Shown here: piece after piece, positions 6,148 through 14,800 of the stretch
Position numbering within the stretch: the first letter of the stretch is position 1
Layout of the letters: each line of letters opens with the position of its first letter
DNA from: WLMZ01 sp037139095
GTDB lineage: Bacteria > Actinomycetota > Acidimicrobiia > Acidimicrobiales > Ilumatobacteraceae
Assembly (NCBI GenBank): GCA_037139095.1
Contig: JBAXHD010000048.1
Span: 1 to 18,835, forward strand
DNA: 18,835 nucleotides
Reading direction: 5' to 3'
Translations under genes and position numbers: made by a program
Notes under the pieces: generated by a model
What the model saw: only the letters and a program-made list of their open reading frames with translations
The model's database searches: none
What the model was told of the DNA's origin: nothing

Positions 6148-6369
6148 CCCGCTATGCGGTTCGGTGCTGCGGCGGCGGCTTCGGTTCCGTTTGACTGAGT
6201 TGTTCGTGCTCGACGAGATTGACCACCTACGTGCATCCTCGTTAGGGCGCTTGCGTTCTGAGACAATTATCGGGTTACGCCGAAGGTATGTAACTGCTGT
6301 ACATGGCGAGTCGCCGTTGAGTGCCTCACTGCCAGTTCAGCATCCACATCTCTGAAATGAGAAGGACCA

Positions 6370-6927
6370 ATGTCAACAGTGCAATATTCAGTCGCCTACG
6401 TAGAGCGTCATAGCAGGATCACAACACTTTTCAGAGGTCTGCTGGCTCTGCCACACGCAATCGTTTCTAGCATCTGGTCGATCGGGGCCAGCATCTGCTC
6501 GTTGTTTCAATGGTGGGTCATTATGTTCACCGGCAAGCGAAGCGAGGGACTGTGGAGCGTCCAAAAGAACTGGTTGGGCTATGCGGCGAGGGTGCAGTCG
6601 TACTCGACCTACATGTTCGATAAGTGGCCAGCTTTTGGTGCCGAGTCCGACGGCGAACCGGTTACCTATTCGTTTGATTTCGAGGCGAAAGCAAGTCGCT
6701 TGCGCACGTTTTTCCAGCCCCTCATCGCCATCCCGGCAGTGCTTGTGATGATCTTTATGGGTATCGGATTTGTGTTCTGTGCGTTCGTCTGTTTCTGGGC
6801 GATCTTGTTCACGGGTAAGCAGCCACGAGGCCTCTTCGACTTCATGCTGAAGTTCCATCGGTTTATGGTGAATTTCGTCGCCTTCAATCTGTATATGACC
6901 GACGCTTCGCCGAAGTGGGGGGCCTAA
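6370..6927 (+). CDS. DUF4389 membrane protein
   Basis: The 185-residue protein has two similar halves, each with a hydrophobic hairpin (about residues 20-52 and 112-148) followed by a WxxxFTGK motif: WWVIMFTGKRSEGLW and FWAILFTGKQPRGLF. This duplicated FTGK pattern is the DUF4389 signature. The segment YSTYMFDKWPAF is also typical. The family is widespread in actinobacteria and has no established function. GAGAAGGA lies 5 bases before the ATG, a strong ribosome binding site. The RecQ-type gene starts 35 bases downstream on the same strand, so the two are probably co-transcribed. Confidence 0.85.
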   Translation: MSTVQYSVAYVERHSRITTLFRGLLALPHAIVSSIWSIGASICSLFQWWVIMFTGKRSEGLWSVQKNWLGYAARVQSYSTYMFDKWPAFGAESDGEPVTYSFDFEAKASRLRTFFQPLIAIPAVLVMIFMGIGFVFCAFVCFWAILFTGKQPRGLFDFMLKFHRFMVNFVAFNLYMTDASPKWGA

Positions 6928-6962
6928 GAGTCTCGTAGCCTCTGGCATGGCAGGCTGAAGTG

Positions 6963-9032
6963 ATGAGTAGCGCACTGCCCAGAACGCTCGCGGCGGAGCA
7001 TCTCAATGTGGTGCTCGCGAAGTTGGCGGGTGCCGGTGCCACTGCTCGCGACGATCAGCTTGAGGCCGTTCATGCCATCATCCAGCCGGCAGCCCGTGTG
7101 CTTGTGGTGCAGGCCACGGGTTGGGGTAAATCGGCCGTGTATTGGGCGGCAACCTCGGCGTTGCGCTCCGTAGGGGCAGGTCCGTCGCTGGTGGTATCGC
7201 CGCTGTTGGCCCTGATGCGTGACCAGGTCTCAGCTGCTCAGCGAGCTGGGCTCACAGCGGCAACGGTGAACAGCACCAATATCGACGATTGGGACCCCAT
7301 TTTCGAAGCGCTCGACAACGACGAGCTCGATGTCCTACTGGTCTCGCCCGAGCGGCTGGGCAATCCCCGTTTTGCTGCCCGACTCGACGCGTTGATGGCG
7401 CGAGTAGGTCTCGTCGTGATCGATGAAGCGCACTGCATCAGCGACTGGGGCTTCGACTTTCGCCCCGACTACCAGCGTCTTGCGAGGGCACTGCTGTCAA
7501 CGCCAACAGCTTCGGTACTCGCAACCACCGCTACGGCCAACCAGCGAGTCACCGCCGATGTCGCTGCCCAGCTTGGGGACAGCACGGTCACCTTCCGTGG
7601 CACGCTGGCGCGCACATCGCTTGGCCTGTCGGTGATTCCGGGATTGTCGTCGATCTCGCGCTACGCATGGGTCGCCGATGCGCTCGACACCATCGCGGGG
7701 TCGGGCATCATCTACGTGCTCACTGTGGCCGAGGCAAACCGGCTTGCCGGGTTCCTGCAATCGTGTGGCCACGAGGTTCAGGCGTACTCGGGCCAGATGG
7801 AAACCGAGGCTCGAGTACACGTAGAAGAGCTGCTCAGGGCCAACAAAGTGAAGGCAGTTGTTGCCACTTCGGCGCTCGGCATGGGTTACGACAAGCCCGA
7901 TCTCGGGTTCTGCATTCATGTTGGTTCGCCGTCTACGCCGGTTGCTTACTACCAGCAGGTGGGTCGTGCAGGGCGGGCCGTCGAGCACGCCGAAGCGGTG
8001 TTGCTGTCGTCCCAATCCGACGAATCGATTTGGGAATACTTCGCCACGGCATCGATCCCGAACCCCGACGATGTCGCTAAAACACTTGCGGCGCTGCAGG
8101 ATGAGCCTCATTCGATCAACGAACTCGATGGTCTTACCGGTGTGCGCCGGGGCCGTCTTGAGGCGTTACTCAAGATCCTTGCTGTCGAAGGCGTCACCGC
8201 TAAGAACGGCACAAAATGGGAAGCAACAGGAGTGCCGTACGTTCACGACACCGCCAAGTGGGCGATGCTGGCCGAAACGCGCCGCGGTGAGGCCGATCTG
8301 ATGCGCCGCTACGCCCATGGTGATGGTTGCCTCATGGCCTATCTGCAAGAAGCGCTCGACGACCCGTCGCCGGCGAGGTGTGGGCGTTGCTCAGTGTGTA
8401 CCGGCGTATTGCCGGCGCCCGGCGCTCAGCCAAGCCAAGAGCGGCTCGTTGCGGCCCGAAATCATTTGCGCGGCGCAGATATCACCATTGAGCCACGGAA
8501 GCTTTGGCCATCCGGAGTGAGCCGGAAGGGCAAGATCCAAGGGATCGGCGAAGGACGCGCCGTTGCGTTCGCCGATGACCCAGCATGGGACGACGAATTG
8601 CGCGCCCTGCAACGCAGCGGCAACAGCACCATTCCTTCAGAACTCCTTACGGCCGCAGTCGAAACGCTGCGTCGATGGTCGAAGCTGTGGCCGTCGCGCC
8701 CGGTGGCAGTGGCGGCAGCGCCAGCACCGGCCGCCGAGATGAATGCCAACCGGGTTCTGGCCGAGCACATCGGCGCCGTTGGTCGGCTTCCCGTTCTCGA
8801 CCTGTTCACATGGCAGGGTGCGTCACCTCCAACGAATACCTCCAGTGGCCCGGCGGTGTTGCACCTCGAACAGACGATTCAACTGAACCTTGCAACACAA
8901 GTGCCCGATGGTCCCGTGCTGGTCTGCGCGACCACGATGCGCTCAGGCTGGACCCTCACGTTGTGCGCAGCGCTGTTGCACGAAGCCACCGGCAGAAGCA
9001 CTCTTCCATTGGTCATTCACAAGTTGCCGTGA
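6963..9032 (+). CDS. recQ: RecQ-family DNA helicase with degenerate phosphoribosyltransferase-like C-terminus
   Basis: This 689-residue superfamily 2 helicase unwinds DNA 3'-5' in recombination and fork repair. Walker A is ATGWGKS (51-57), the DEAH box is at 154-157 in VVIDEAHCISDWG (the aromatic-rich RecQ loop), TTATAN is motif III, and QQVGRAGR (331-338) is motif VI. A zinc site follows (Cys456, 473, 476, 479 in CGRCSVC). The last 90 residues resemble the phosphoribosyltransferase-like tail of actinobacterial RecQ homologs. The usual VLLVDD-type acidic pair is replaced by VLVCATTMRSGWT, so this tail is probably not catalytic. The start is ATG 6963; GTG 6960 is an alternative. No clear Shine-Dalgarno is seen. 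Confidence 0.9.
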   Translation: MSSALPRTLAAEHLNVVLAKLAGAGATARDDQLEAVHAIIQPAARVLVVQATGWGKSAVYWAATSALRSVGAGPSLVVSPLLALMRDQVSAAQRAGLTAATVNSTNIDDWDPIFEALDNDELDVLLVSPERLGNPRFAARLDALMARVGLVVIDEAHCISDWGFDFRPDYQRLARALLSTPTASVLATTATANQRVTADVAAQLGDSTVTFRGTLARTSLGLSVIPGLSSISRYAWVADALDTIAGSGIIYVLTVAEANRLAGFLQSCGHEVQAYSGQMETEARVHVEELLRANKVKAVVATSALGMGYDKPDLGFCIHVGSPSTPVAYYQQVGRAGRAVEHAEAVLLSSQSDESIWEYFATASIPNPDDVAKTLAALQDEPHSINELDGLTGVRRGRLEALLKILAVEGVTAKNGTKWEATGVPYVHDTAKWAMLAETRRGEADLMRRYAHGDGCLMAYLQEALDDPSPARCGRCSVCTGVLPAPGAQPSQERLVAARNHLRGADITIEPRKLWPSGVSRKGKIQGIGEGRAVAFADDPAWDDELRALQRSGNSTIPSELLTAAVETLRRWSKLWPSRPVAVAAAPAPAAEMNANRVLAEHIGAVGRLPVLDLFTWQGASPPTNTSSGPAVLHLEQTIQLNLATQVPDGPVLVCATTMRSGWTLTLCAALLHEATGRSTLPLVIHKLP

Positions 9033-9374
9033 TCACGGACCATCGCAGATGGAAACGTCGGTCGTCACCGTCATTGTCGCTGTGTATTCGTACACTGTTT
9101 TACTAAAAGACCAGCTCAGGATCTAAACTGTTTTGTGAGCCGGCGCCGCAAGCCCGCGTGTTTGCGCTGCGTGTTCGAGGCGAAAGGCCTGAATCGTCGA
9201 CGGTGAAACGTTGGGAGTCGCCTTCTCGCAGTCAAACAATCCTGATCACCGTCGGGCACATCGGCGGCGGGAGTGTCAAAGTGTCGCCGTGAACCCTGAA
9301 CCCACTCTGAAGAGCTTGTTGCTGGTCAGTTTTGGTCGATGGGCAGAGTGCGATCGAGAGAAGGAGGCCCAGCG
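9033..9374. other. Intergenic region before the DUF2236 gene
   Basis: About 340 bases without a confident gene. ACTGTTTT occurs at 9094-9101 and 9127-9134. TAAACT at 9124-9129 is a possible -10 element. A GTG at 9135 lies 5 bases after it and opens a 23-codon frame ending at 9206, Arg-rich with one CxxC (ACLRCVF). This could be a leaderless small ORF or merely the 5' leader of the DUF2236 transcript. Nothing else was recognised. Confidence 0.35.
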
Positions 9375-10277
9375 GTGATCAACGTAATTCGCGACAAGAT
9401 TGTGGGCTCCACGACGTCGCTTTTTTCGCACGGTCCGAAAGCGCTTGAACACACGCTTGATTACCCCGGCGACCCGGGACTGCTTGGCCCCGAGTCGATT
9501 TCGTGGCGGGTCATTGGTGACACAGCAGCATTCGTCGGCGGAATTCGCGCCTTGCTGGTTCAGACCGCTCACCCCGAGGTGGTGGCTGGAGTCGAACAGC
9601 ATTCCCGGTATCGGCACGACCCCCTGGGCCGTCTGACACGCACATCCGCATACGTGACCGAGACCACCTATGGGGCTATGCCCGAGGTGAAAGCAGCGGT
9701 GAGTGCCGTGCGGGCTGCGCATGTTCCGGTGAAGGGTCGCTCAGAACGTGACAAGCCCTACAGCGCTTCGAATCCAGCGCTGGCGGCGTGGGTCCACAAC
9801 GTGTTGACCGACTCGTTTCTCGTCGCGCATCAGGCCTACGGGCGCGATCGGCTCACCAACGAGCAGGCCGATCAGTTCGTGCAGGAGCAAGCGCGCATCG
9901 CTGCGTTACTCAAAGCGGCGCCCGTGCCGTTGACAGCAGACGAGCTATCAACATGGGTGAGCGAGCATCCATCGATCGCTAGCAGCCAGGCGCAACGCAA
10001 TGCGGTGAGGTTTCTGCGCTTTCCACCGCTGCCGCTACCAGTACAGCTGGGCTATCAGCCGCTGTTCCAAGCTGCCGCTGCCACCATTCCGCGATCGATC
10101 AGCAAGGTCATCGGAGTCACCTCAACCCCTTGTGCCGTCCAAATCGGAGCGGCATCGGTGAGCGGTCTCCGCTGGGCGCTGGGCTCGTCGCCGGCTTGGC
10201 ACATCGCGCTGGTTCGAGCCGGAGCTCCCGTGCCGTCAGGTCTCTTTCGCCAATCGCTCACGGGTGCCGCCACCTGA
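9375..10277 (+). CDS. DUF2236 oxygenase (MpaB/Lcp-type)
   Basis: The 300-residue protein matches the DUF2236 family, which includes the MpaB and latex-clearing (Lcp) oxygenases that bind heme b. Typical segments are GGIRALLVQTAHPEVVAGV, then HSRYRHDPLGRL, and later AAWVHNVLTDSFLVAHQAYG. His66, His76, His81 and His141 (from the GTG start) are the candidate metal-coordinating residues; only family comparison can say which. The GTG at 9375 is chosen because AAGGAGG lies 7 bases upstream, the best Shine-Dalgarno in the window. No signal peptide is seen, so it should be cytoplasmic. The substrate is unknown. It is convergent with the SbtA-type gene, with 46 bases between stops. Confidence 0.85.
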   Translation: MINVIRDKIVGSTTSLFSHGPKALEHTLDYPGDPGLLGPESISWRVIGDTAAFVGGIRALLVQTAHPEVVAGVEQHSRYRHDPLGRLTRTSAYVTETTYGAMPEVKAAVSAVRAAHVPVKGRSERDKPYSASNPALAAWVHNVLTDSFLVAHQAYGRDRLTNEQADQFVQEQARIAALLKAAPVPLTADELSTWVSEHPSIASSQAQRNAVRFLRFPPLPLPVQLGYQPLFQAAAATIPRSISKVIGVTSTPCAVQIGAASVSGLRWALGSSPAWHIALVRAGAPVPSGLFRQSLTGAAT

Positions 10278-10323
10278 GTTCTCGTTGAGCCGACCTGCGC
10301 AGCACGGCGACTCGGCGCATGTG

Positions 10324-11283
10324 TCATCCGATGACGCGAGAGAAGGCAAAGGCGAGCGGTATCCCAATCGTCAGGTTGAACGGGAATGTCACTCCCAGTG
10401 CGAGTCCAAGTGAAAGTCCGGAATCGGCGTTTGGCAAGGCAATTCGCACCGCTGCTGGAGCTGCGATGTACGACGCACTGGCGGCCATGATGCCAAAGAC
10501 CGCGGCTCCGCCGATGGACAAGCCAATGGAGTGCGCAGCGATGATTCCTGCAGTTCCAAAGACAAGTGGCGAAACGATTGCAAAGATGATCATCCGCAGC
10601 GGTGGTCGTCCGGCTGTGAGGAATCGAGTTGCAACCGTCGCGCCCATGTCGAGCAAGAACAAGGCCAGCAACCCAGAGAACATCCCGATAAAGAATGGCT
10701 CGATTCGACTGAATGAACTTTCAGAACTGACGGAACCGATGATCAACCCGCCCACGAGCAACAGAACACTTCGACCAGTGAGCACTTCATGCACAGCGGT
10801 ACGCCAGTTCACGCCTTCCGACTTCATGCTTGCAAGAACGAGGGCAACAACGATGCCGGGTATCTCGAGAATTGCTACGAGCGACGTCATGAACGGTTCG
10901 GTGGAGAAGCCTGCTTGGGTTGCGAAGACCATTGCTGCGGTGAACGTGACGACCGAAACAGATCCATAATGTGCCGCCACGGACGACCCGTCGGGTGCAC
11001 TTAATTTCAATACTTTGGTTGTGATGAAGAAGACGATCACCGGTATCGCGATACCGAAGGCGATGGTCAGGGCGGCTGGCGAGATGAGGCTCGTCAAGTT
11101 CGAAGCCTTGAGGCTGTGTCCGCCCTTGAGTCCAATCGCGAGGAGCAGATAGGTAGAGATCCAGGTGTGGATCGGGTCGGGGAGGCGAAGATCACTGCGG
11201 AGCATCACCGCAAGAGCGCCGAGTACAAAGGCGAGGACTGGTGGAGACGTCAGATTTTCGATGGCCAGATGGAACGAGTTCAT
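10324..11283 (-). CDS. SbtA-type sodium-dependent bicarbonate transporter family permease
   Basis: The 319-residue protein has about ten membrane helices in two related halves. It matches the SbtA family: LAFVLGALAVMLRSDLRLPDP near the start, then LLLAIGLKGG, and the AHYGSVSVVTF segment typical of SbtA-like proteins at about 125-135. Late ASYIAAPAAVRIALP also fits. Cyanobacterial SbtA imports bicarbonate with sodium and is controlled by SbtB; no SbtB-like gene is seen here, so the substrate is inferred from family only. The ATG at 11283 is chosen over 11313: a promoter (-35 TTGACA, -10 TATTGT) ends 7 bases before it. It is divergent from a winged-helix regulator that probably controls it. Confidence 0.85.
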   Translation of the reverse strand: MNSFHLAIENLTSPPVLAFVLGALAVMLRSDLRLPDPIHTWISTYLLLAIGLKGGHSLKASNLTSLISPAALTIAFGIAIPVIVFFITTKVLKLSAPDGSSVAAHYGSVSVVTFTAAMVFATQAGFSTEPFMTSLVAILEIPGIVVALVLASMKSEGVNWRTAVHEVLTGRSVLLLVGGLIIGSVSSESSFSRIEPFFIGMFSGLLALFLLDMGATVATRFLTAGRPPLRMIIFAIVSPLVFGTAGIIAAHSIGLSIGGAAVFGIMAASASYIAAPAAVRIALPNADSGLSLGLALGVTFPFNLTIGIPLAFAFSRVIG

Positions 11284-11290
11284 ATGCCCA

Positions 11291-11320
11291 ACAATACATG
11301 AAATTAGAATCATGTGTCAA
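11291..11320 (-). promoter_or_regulatory. Promoter of the SbtA-type gene, leaderless
   Basis: On the minus strand TTGACA (11315-11320) and TATTGT (11291-11296) are separated by 18 bp. The -10 ends 7 bases before the ATG at 11283, so the transcript is probably leaderless. The -35 overlaps the possible GTG start of the divergent regulator. Confidence 0.65.
11296..11315. promoter_or_regulatory. Candidate operator: inverted repeat in the promoter spacer
   Basis: ACATGA (11296-11301) and TCATGT (11310-11315) form a perfect inverted repeat around an 8-bp AT-rich centre. It fills the spacer between the -10 and -35 of the SbtA-type gene. A winged-helix dimer bound here would block that promoter, and it also covers the start region of the regulator gene. 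Confidence 0.5.
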
Positions 11321-11649
11321 ATGTCAGCAGAATGAGGCAGAATAGCGACGTGACTGCTGCACCGGAGACCTCATGGACCTTTCTCACCAACCATGCCCAT
11401 GTGCTGCTAGCGATAGCTGCGGAGCCGCAAATTCGAGTTCGAGACATTGCCTCGCAGGTGGGAGTTACCGAGCGGGCGGCCCATCGGCTTGTCTCTGACC
11501 TTGAAGTGGCGGGGTATCTCAAGGTCTCAAAAGTCGGGCGGCGAAATGAATATTCGGTGATGCTTGATCTGCCGTTGCGTCACCCAGCAGAACGGCACCA
11601 TCGCATCGGAGAGTTGCTCAAGGTTCTCGCGCACGAGGCAAAGAAGTAA
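11314..11649 (+). CDS. Winged-helix transcriptional regulator
   Basis: The product is up to 111 residues. WTFLTNHAHVLLAIAAEP, RVRDIASQVGVTERAAHRLVSDLE, and then AGYLKVSKVGRRNEYSV form a winged helix-turn-helix: the recognition helix is in VTERAAHRLV and the wing is in GRRNEYSV. This is a common actinobacterial small regulator type (MarR/ArsR-like fold) with no effector domain. The start is uncertain: GTG 11314, ATG 11332 and GTG 11350 are all in frame, and related proteins often begin near the last. No good Shine-Dalgarno is present. It diverges from the SbtA-type permease gene across a shared regulatory region, so it probably regulates that gene and itself. Confidence 0.8.
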   Translation: MSNVSRMRQNSDVTAAPETSWTFLTNHAHVLLAIAAEPQIRVRDIASQVGVTERAAHRLVSDLEVAGYLKVSKVGRRNEYSVMLDLPLRHPAERHHRIGELLKVLAHEAKK

Positions 11650-11650
11650 C

Positions 11651-11668
11651 TCGGCCGTCGTTGGCCGA
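11651..11668 (+). terminator. Short stem-loop after the regulator gene
   Basis: TCGGCC (11651-11656) pairs with GGCCGA (11663-11668) around a 6-base loop, starting one base after the TAA stop. No T tract follows, so it is a weak terminator candidate. Confidence 0.35.
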
Positions 11669-11768
11669 ATAGGGCACCGCCAGAGCTGAAGGAGACGCAC
11701 GGGCAAACAGTTCGTGAATTGCTGGTACGTCGCCTGACTTATGACCCTGCGATGTGTTGCATACACAC

Positions 11769-13685
11769 ATGCGAGGGGTAACAGGATCGGGTCGATCGCG
11801 GATGCGACCACTGGCGAGTTGCATAGCGTTACTTCTTGCGTCGGCCACGCCCATCGTGTCGTCGGCCTCGGCAGCATTGCCCCGTTCAGACTTCATCGTC
11901 GTGCTTCGGCCAGGCCATAGCAGCGCCGCTGTAACGGCATCCACATTGAGTTCTTCGATTGGTGGCGAGGTCGACGATGTCTATGAACACGCGGTGAAGG
12001 GCTTCGTGGTTACCGCCACTGACGCCGTCGCCGCGGCGTTGGCTCGCGATCCGAATGTTGCTTATGTAGAACGGGACCGAGTCGTAATGATCGACGCCCA
12101 ATCGACCCCCACGGGCGTGGGACGAACATTTGCGAGTTCCAACCCGTCGCTGTTTATCGATGGGTTTGACGACATTCGAGTAGACGCCGATGTTGCCGTG
12201 ATCGATACCGGCATTGACCTGCAACACCCTGATCTCAACGTGGTCGGGGGAGTCAATTGCCTCGCTGCCACTGGCTGTGTGCTCGGTGGCGACGACGACA
12301 ACTACCACGGCACGCACGTTGCCGGCATTATCGGTGCCATCGACAACAACATCGGAGTTGTTGGCGTTGCGCCGGGCGTTCGTCTCTGGGCAGTGAAGGT
12401 CATGGACAGCACGGGTGTGGGCTCGTTGTCGTCCATCATTCGTGGGCTTGATTGGGTCACGGCCAATGCTGCGACGATCGAAGTCGCAAACATGAGCTTT
12501 GGTGCACCCGGATTCAGCCAGGCATTGTTCGACGCAACGCAAAGTGCCGTGAACGCCGGAGTTGCGATTGCCGTCGCTGCGGGCAACTCTCATGTGAGTT
12601 CCGCAGGTATCAGCCCCGCATCGTTCAACAACGTGCTCACCGTCAGCGCGCTGGCAGATTTCGACGGTGCACCGGGCGCTCTTGGCGCGCCGACCTGTGC
12701 CACCGATCAAGACGACACGCTCGCAGATTTTTCGAACTTTGGACCGGTCGACATCGCCGCGCCAGGGGTGTGCATTACTTCGACGCTTCCGATTGAGCTG
12801 GGCAGCTACGGCGTGATCAGCGGAACAAGCATGGCGAGTCCTGCGGTTGCCGGCGCACTTGCGCTGCTTGCCCGCCAGAGCAATCCGGCCAACGCCACAC
12901 AGGTTCGGGCGCTCTACGACCGTGTGATCGCTTCTGGAAATTTCAACTGGACGGATGATTCTGGTGATGGCGTTAAAGAGCCGTTGCTTGACCTCAGTAA
13001 CGCCAATGTGTTTGCTGCCGCAGCGCAACCGCCATGTGTGACGCTGTCTTCTGTTGGCCTCGTCGCCTCGTGGAGAGGCGAGAACAATCTCGCGGCGCAG
13101 GCGGGTCCGGCGCTCACCGGATCGGCCACATTTTCGCCATCGTTGGTTGGTCAGGGCTTTACGTTTTCGCCGGCCGACAAGCTGACGATCAACTTGTTCC
13201 CAACAGTTGCCACAGCGCTGAGTGTTGAGACGTGGATACGGCCGCTGAACACTGGGTCAAATCAGGTGCTGGCGAGTAGGTGGAGCTTTCCGAGTGTCGA
13301 CGATGGTGCCCGCACCTTTGAACTCGCCCTGAGCCCGAGCGCTGAATTGCTTTGGACCACCGACGACACGTCGTCGCGGCGTCCTGAAGAACTCCGTGTG
13401 GGCGCTCCGAAGATCTTCGACGGTGGCTTCCATCACGTGGCCGCCACATGGGATCAAACCTCGATGCGCGTCTATGTCGATGGTCAGATCATCGCGTCGA
13501 AGCCATCACAGGGAGGCACGCTGAACCCGGCGACCACCACGCCATTTCGTTTAGGTGGTACCTCAGGGCTTGGAGCCGAGTTTACCTTCTCGGGGGTTCT
13601 CGACGAACCAAGCGTGTGGGGTCGAGTGCTGAGTGCATCCGAGATTGCAGCGATCCACACCGCTGGTCTCAGCGGCAAGTGTTAG
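11769..13685 (+). CDS. Secreted subtilisin-like serine protease (S8) with LamG-like C-terminal domain
   Basis: The 638-residue exported protease has a signal peptide (hydrophobic core about residues 17-29, SASA cleavage site near 35). An I9-type inhibitor propeptide (about 37-107) follows, with FIVVLRPG, VKGFVVTATD and NVAYVERD. The S8 domain carries the triad Asp146 (AVIDTGID), His180 (HGTHVAG) and Ser354 (GTSMASP), with Asn273 (AAGN) as the oxyanion residue. All are present, so activity is expected. The C-terminal 210 residues form a LamG/concanavalin-like domain (LVASWRGEN, VETWIRP, HHVAATWDQTSMRVYVDG), probably for glycan or surface binding. Starts at GTG 11754 and ATG 11802 are alternatives. 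A DUF2804 gene begins 30 bases downstream. Confidence 0.9.
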   Translation: MRGVTGSGRSRMRPLASCIALLLASATPIVSSASAALPRSDFIVVLRPGHSSAAVTASTLSSSIGGEVDDVYEHAVKGFVVTATDAVAAALARDPNVAYVERDRVVMIDAQSTPTGVGRTFASSNPSLFIDGFDDIRVDADVAVIDTGIDLQHPDLNVVGGVNCLAATGCVLGGDDDNYHGTHVAGIIGAIDNNIGVVGVAPGVRLWAVKVMDSTGVGSLSSIIRGLDWVTANAATIEVANMSFGAPGFSQALFDATQSAVNAGVAIAVAAGNSHVSSAGISPASFNNVLTVSALADFDGAPGALGAPTCATDQDDTLADFSNFGPVDIAAPGVCITSTLPIELGSYGVISGTSMASPAVAGALALLARQSNPANATQVRALYDRVIASGNFNWTDDSGDGVKEPLLDLSNANVFAAAAQPPCVTLSSVGLVASWRGENNLAAQAGPALTGSATFSPSLVGQGFTFSPADKLTINLFPTVATALSVETWIRPLNTGSNQVLASRWSFPSVDDGARTFELALSPSAELLWTTDDTSSRRPEELRVGAPKIFDGGFHHVAATWDQTSMRVYVDGQIIASKPSQGGTLNPATTTPFRLGGTSGLGAEFTFSGVLDEPSVWGRVLSASEIAAIHTAGLSGKC

Positions 13686-13715
13686 GCCGCCTGCGCCGTG
13701 CAGTAGAAATGTTGG

Positions 13716-14747
13716 ATGACGACCCACGAGCGTGAACTCATCGCACCGATCGACCTGTGCGTTGAAGACGGATCATCGTTGACTCCGCTGGCCCGCGGGT
13801 GGTCACGTCAGCCGCTACACCGGGCGAATCTGCACGGCTGTTTCGGCCAGAACAAGAAGTGGGATTACTGGGCGGTGCTCGCAGGCGATGTGGTGGTGTC
13901 GTGCGTGTACTCCGACGTCGACCACATTGGTGTTGCCGATGTGTGGTGGGCCGACCTTGCTACTGGCGAAAGCGGTGGTCGCGTCATCGTTACTCGCGCC
14001 GGCGGCGGCATCGAACTCCCCGAGGTTCCCGGCACGGCGCCGCTGAGCGTTGAGCGCGACGGATTTACTCTCGACATTACCGACGACGAATCGGGCACTC
14101 GGCTGACTGCCGCATGGACCGAAGCCGACGGTCGACTCGGCCGATTCGATATCAGCGTTGCGCTTCCGGCCGCACACGAATCGGTCAACGTCGTGATCCC
14201 ATGGAGCGACACGGTCTTCAACTTCACCTCAAAGCATCAGGCCCGCCCAGCCCGTGGCGAGTTGGTTGTGGGGGAGCGCACGTGGGCAATTGGTGGCCTT
14301 GATCGATCCGAGGCGTGGGGTGTGCTTGATGTGGGTCGCGGCCGCTGGCCAAGCGAAATCGTCTGGAACTGGGGCGGCGGCGCCGGGCGAGCAGGCGAGC
14401 ATGTGATCGGTCTACAGATTGGCGCCAAGTGGACTGCTGGCACCGGCTTCACCGAGAACGGGATCATTGTCGATGGCCGACTCAGCAAGCTCGGCTCCGA
14501 ACTCACGTGGGACTACGACTGGCACAACCCGATGCGCCCATGGACGATCAGTGATCCGGGTGGGCAACTCGACATGGTGCTCACACCCAACTTCGACAAA
14601 CACACAGCATCGGGTGGCGACACGAAGGGCAGCGAGTGCCATCAAGTGTTCGGAACATGGTCGGGTCGGCTTCGTACCGACGACGGTGTAGAGATCGAGT
14701 TCGAAGGCCTGCAGGGCTTTGCCGAAGAGGCCCGCCAGCGCTGGTAG
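13716..14747 (+). CDS. DUF2804 protein
   Basis: The 343-residue protein matches the DUF2804 family. Typical parts are PLARGWSRQPLHRANLHG near the start, then KKWDYWAVL, and VADVWWADLATGE; the later part has FNFTSKHQARPARGE, WNWGGGAG and ENGIIVDGRLSKLG. The family fold resembles lipocalin-like or AttH-type beta barrels acting on lipids, but its role is not established. No signal peptide is seen. The ATG at 13716 has no Shine-Dalgarno; TAGAAA at 13704-13709 lies 6 bases upstream, an imperfect -10. The protease gene ends 30 bases earlier, so readthrough transcription is also possible. The gene is convergent with the CIA30 lipoprotein gene. Confidence 0.85.
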   Translation: MTTHERELIAPIDLCVEDGSSLTPLARGWSRQPLHRANLHGCFGQNKKWDYWAVLAGDVVVSCVYSDVDHIGVADVWWADLATGESGGRVIVTRAGGGIELPEVPGTAPLSVERDGFTLDITDDESGTRLTAAWTEADGRLGRFDISVALPAAHESVNVVIPWSDTVFNFTSKHQARPARGELVVGERTWAIGGLDRSEAWGVLDVGRGRWPSEIVWNWGGGAGRAGEHVIGLQIGAKWTAGTGFTENGIIVDGRLSKLGSELTWDYDWHNPMRPWTISDPGGQLDMVLTPNFDKHTASGGDTKGSECHQVFGTWSGRLRTDDGVEIEFEGLQGFAEEARQRW

Positions 14748-14762
14748 ATGTACGGCCGTCTC

Positions 14763-14800
14763 GTGAGTAGTTACGTCGTGAGCAGTTGCGTCGTTAGCGG
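14763..14800. repeat. 15-bp tandem repeat between convergent genes
   Basis: GTGAGTAGTTACGTC (14763-14777) is followed directly by GTGAGCAGTTGCGTC (14778-14792), 13 of 15 bases alike. A degenerate third start follows (GTTAGCGG), which contains the TAA of the minus-strand CIA30 gene. It occupies most of the 46-base gap between the stops of two convergent genes. Confidence 0.6.

Noticed and set aside
10278..10323. Possible bidirectional terminator between the DUF2236 and SbtA-type genes (GCCGA and TCGGC arms).
   Set aside because: The arms are five bases with a long loop, too weak to call.
11886..13028. A long 380-codon minus-strand frame inside the subtilase gene.
   Set aside because: It is a shadow of the subtilase; its composition (many Arg, His, Cys, Asn) is that of an antisense frame, and the sense strand has an intact S8 triad.
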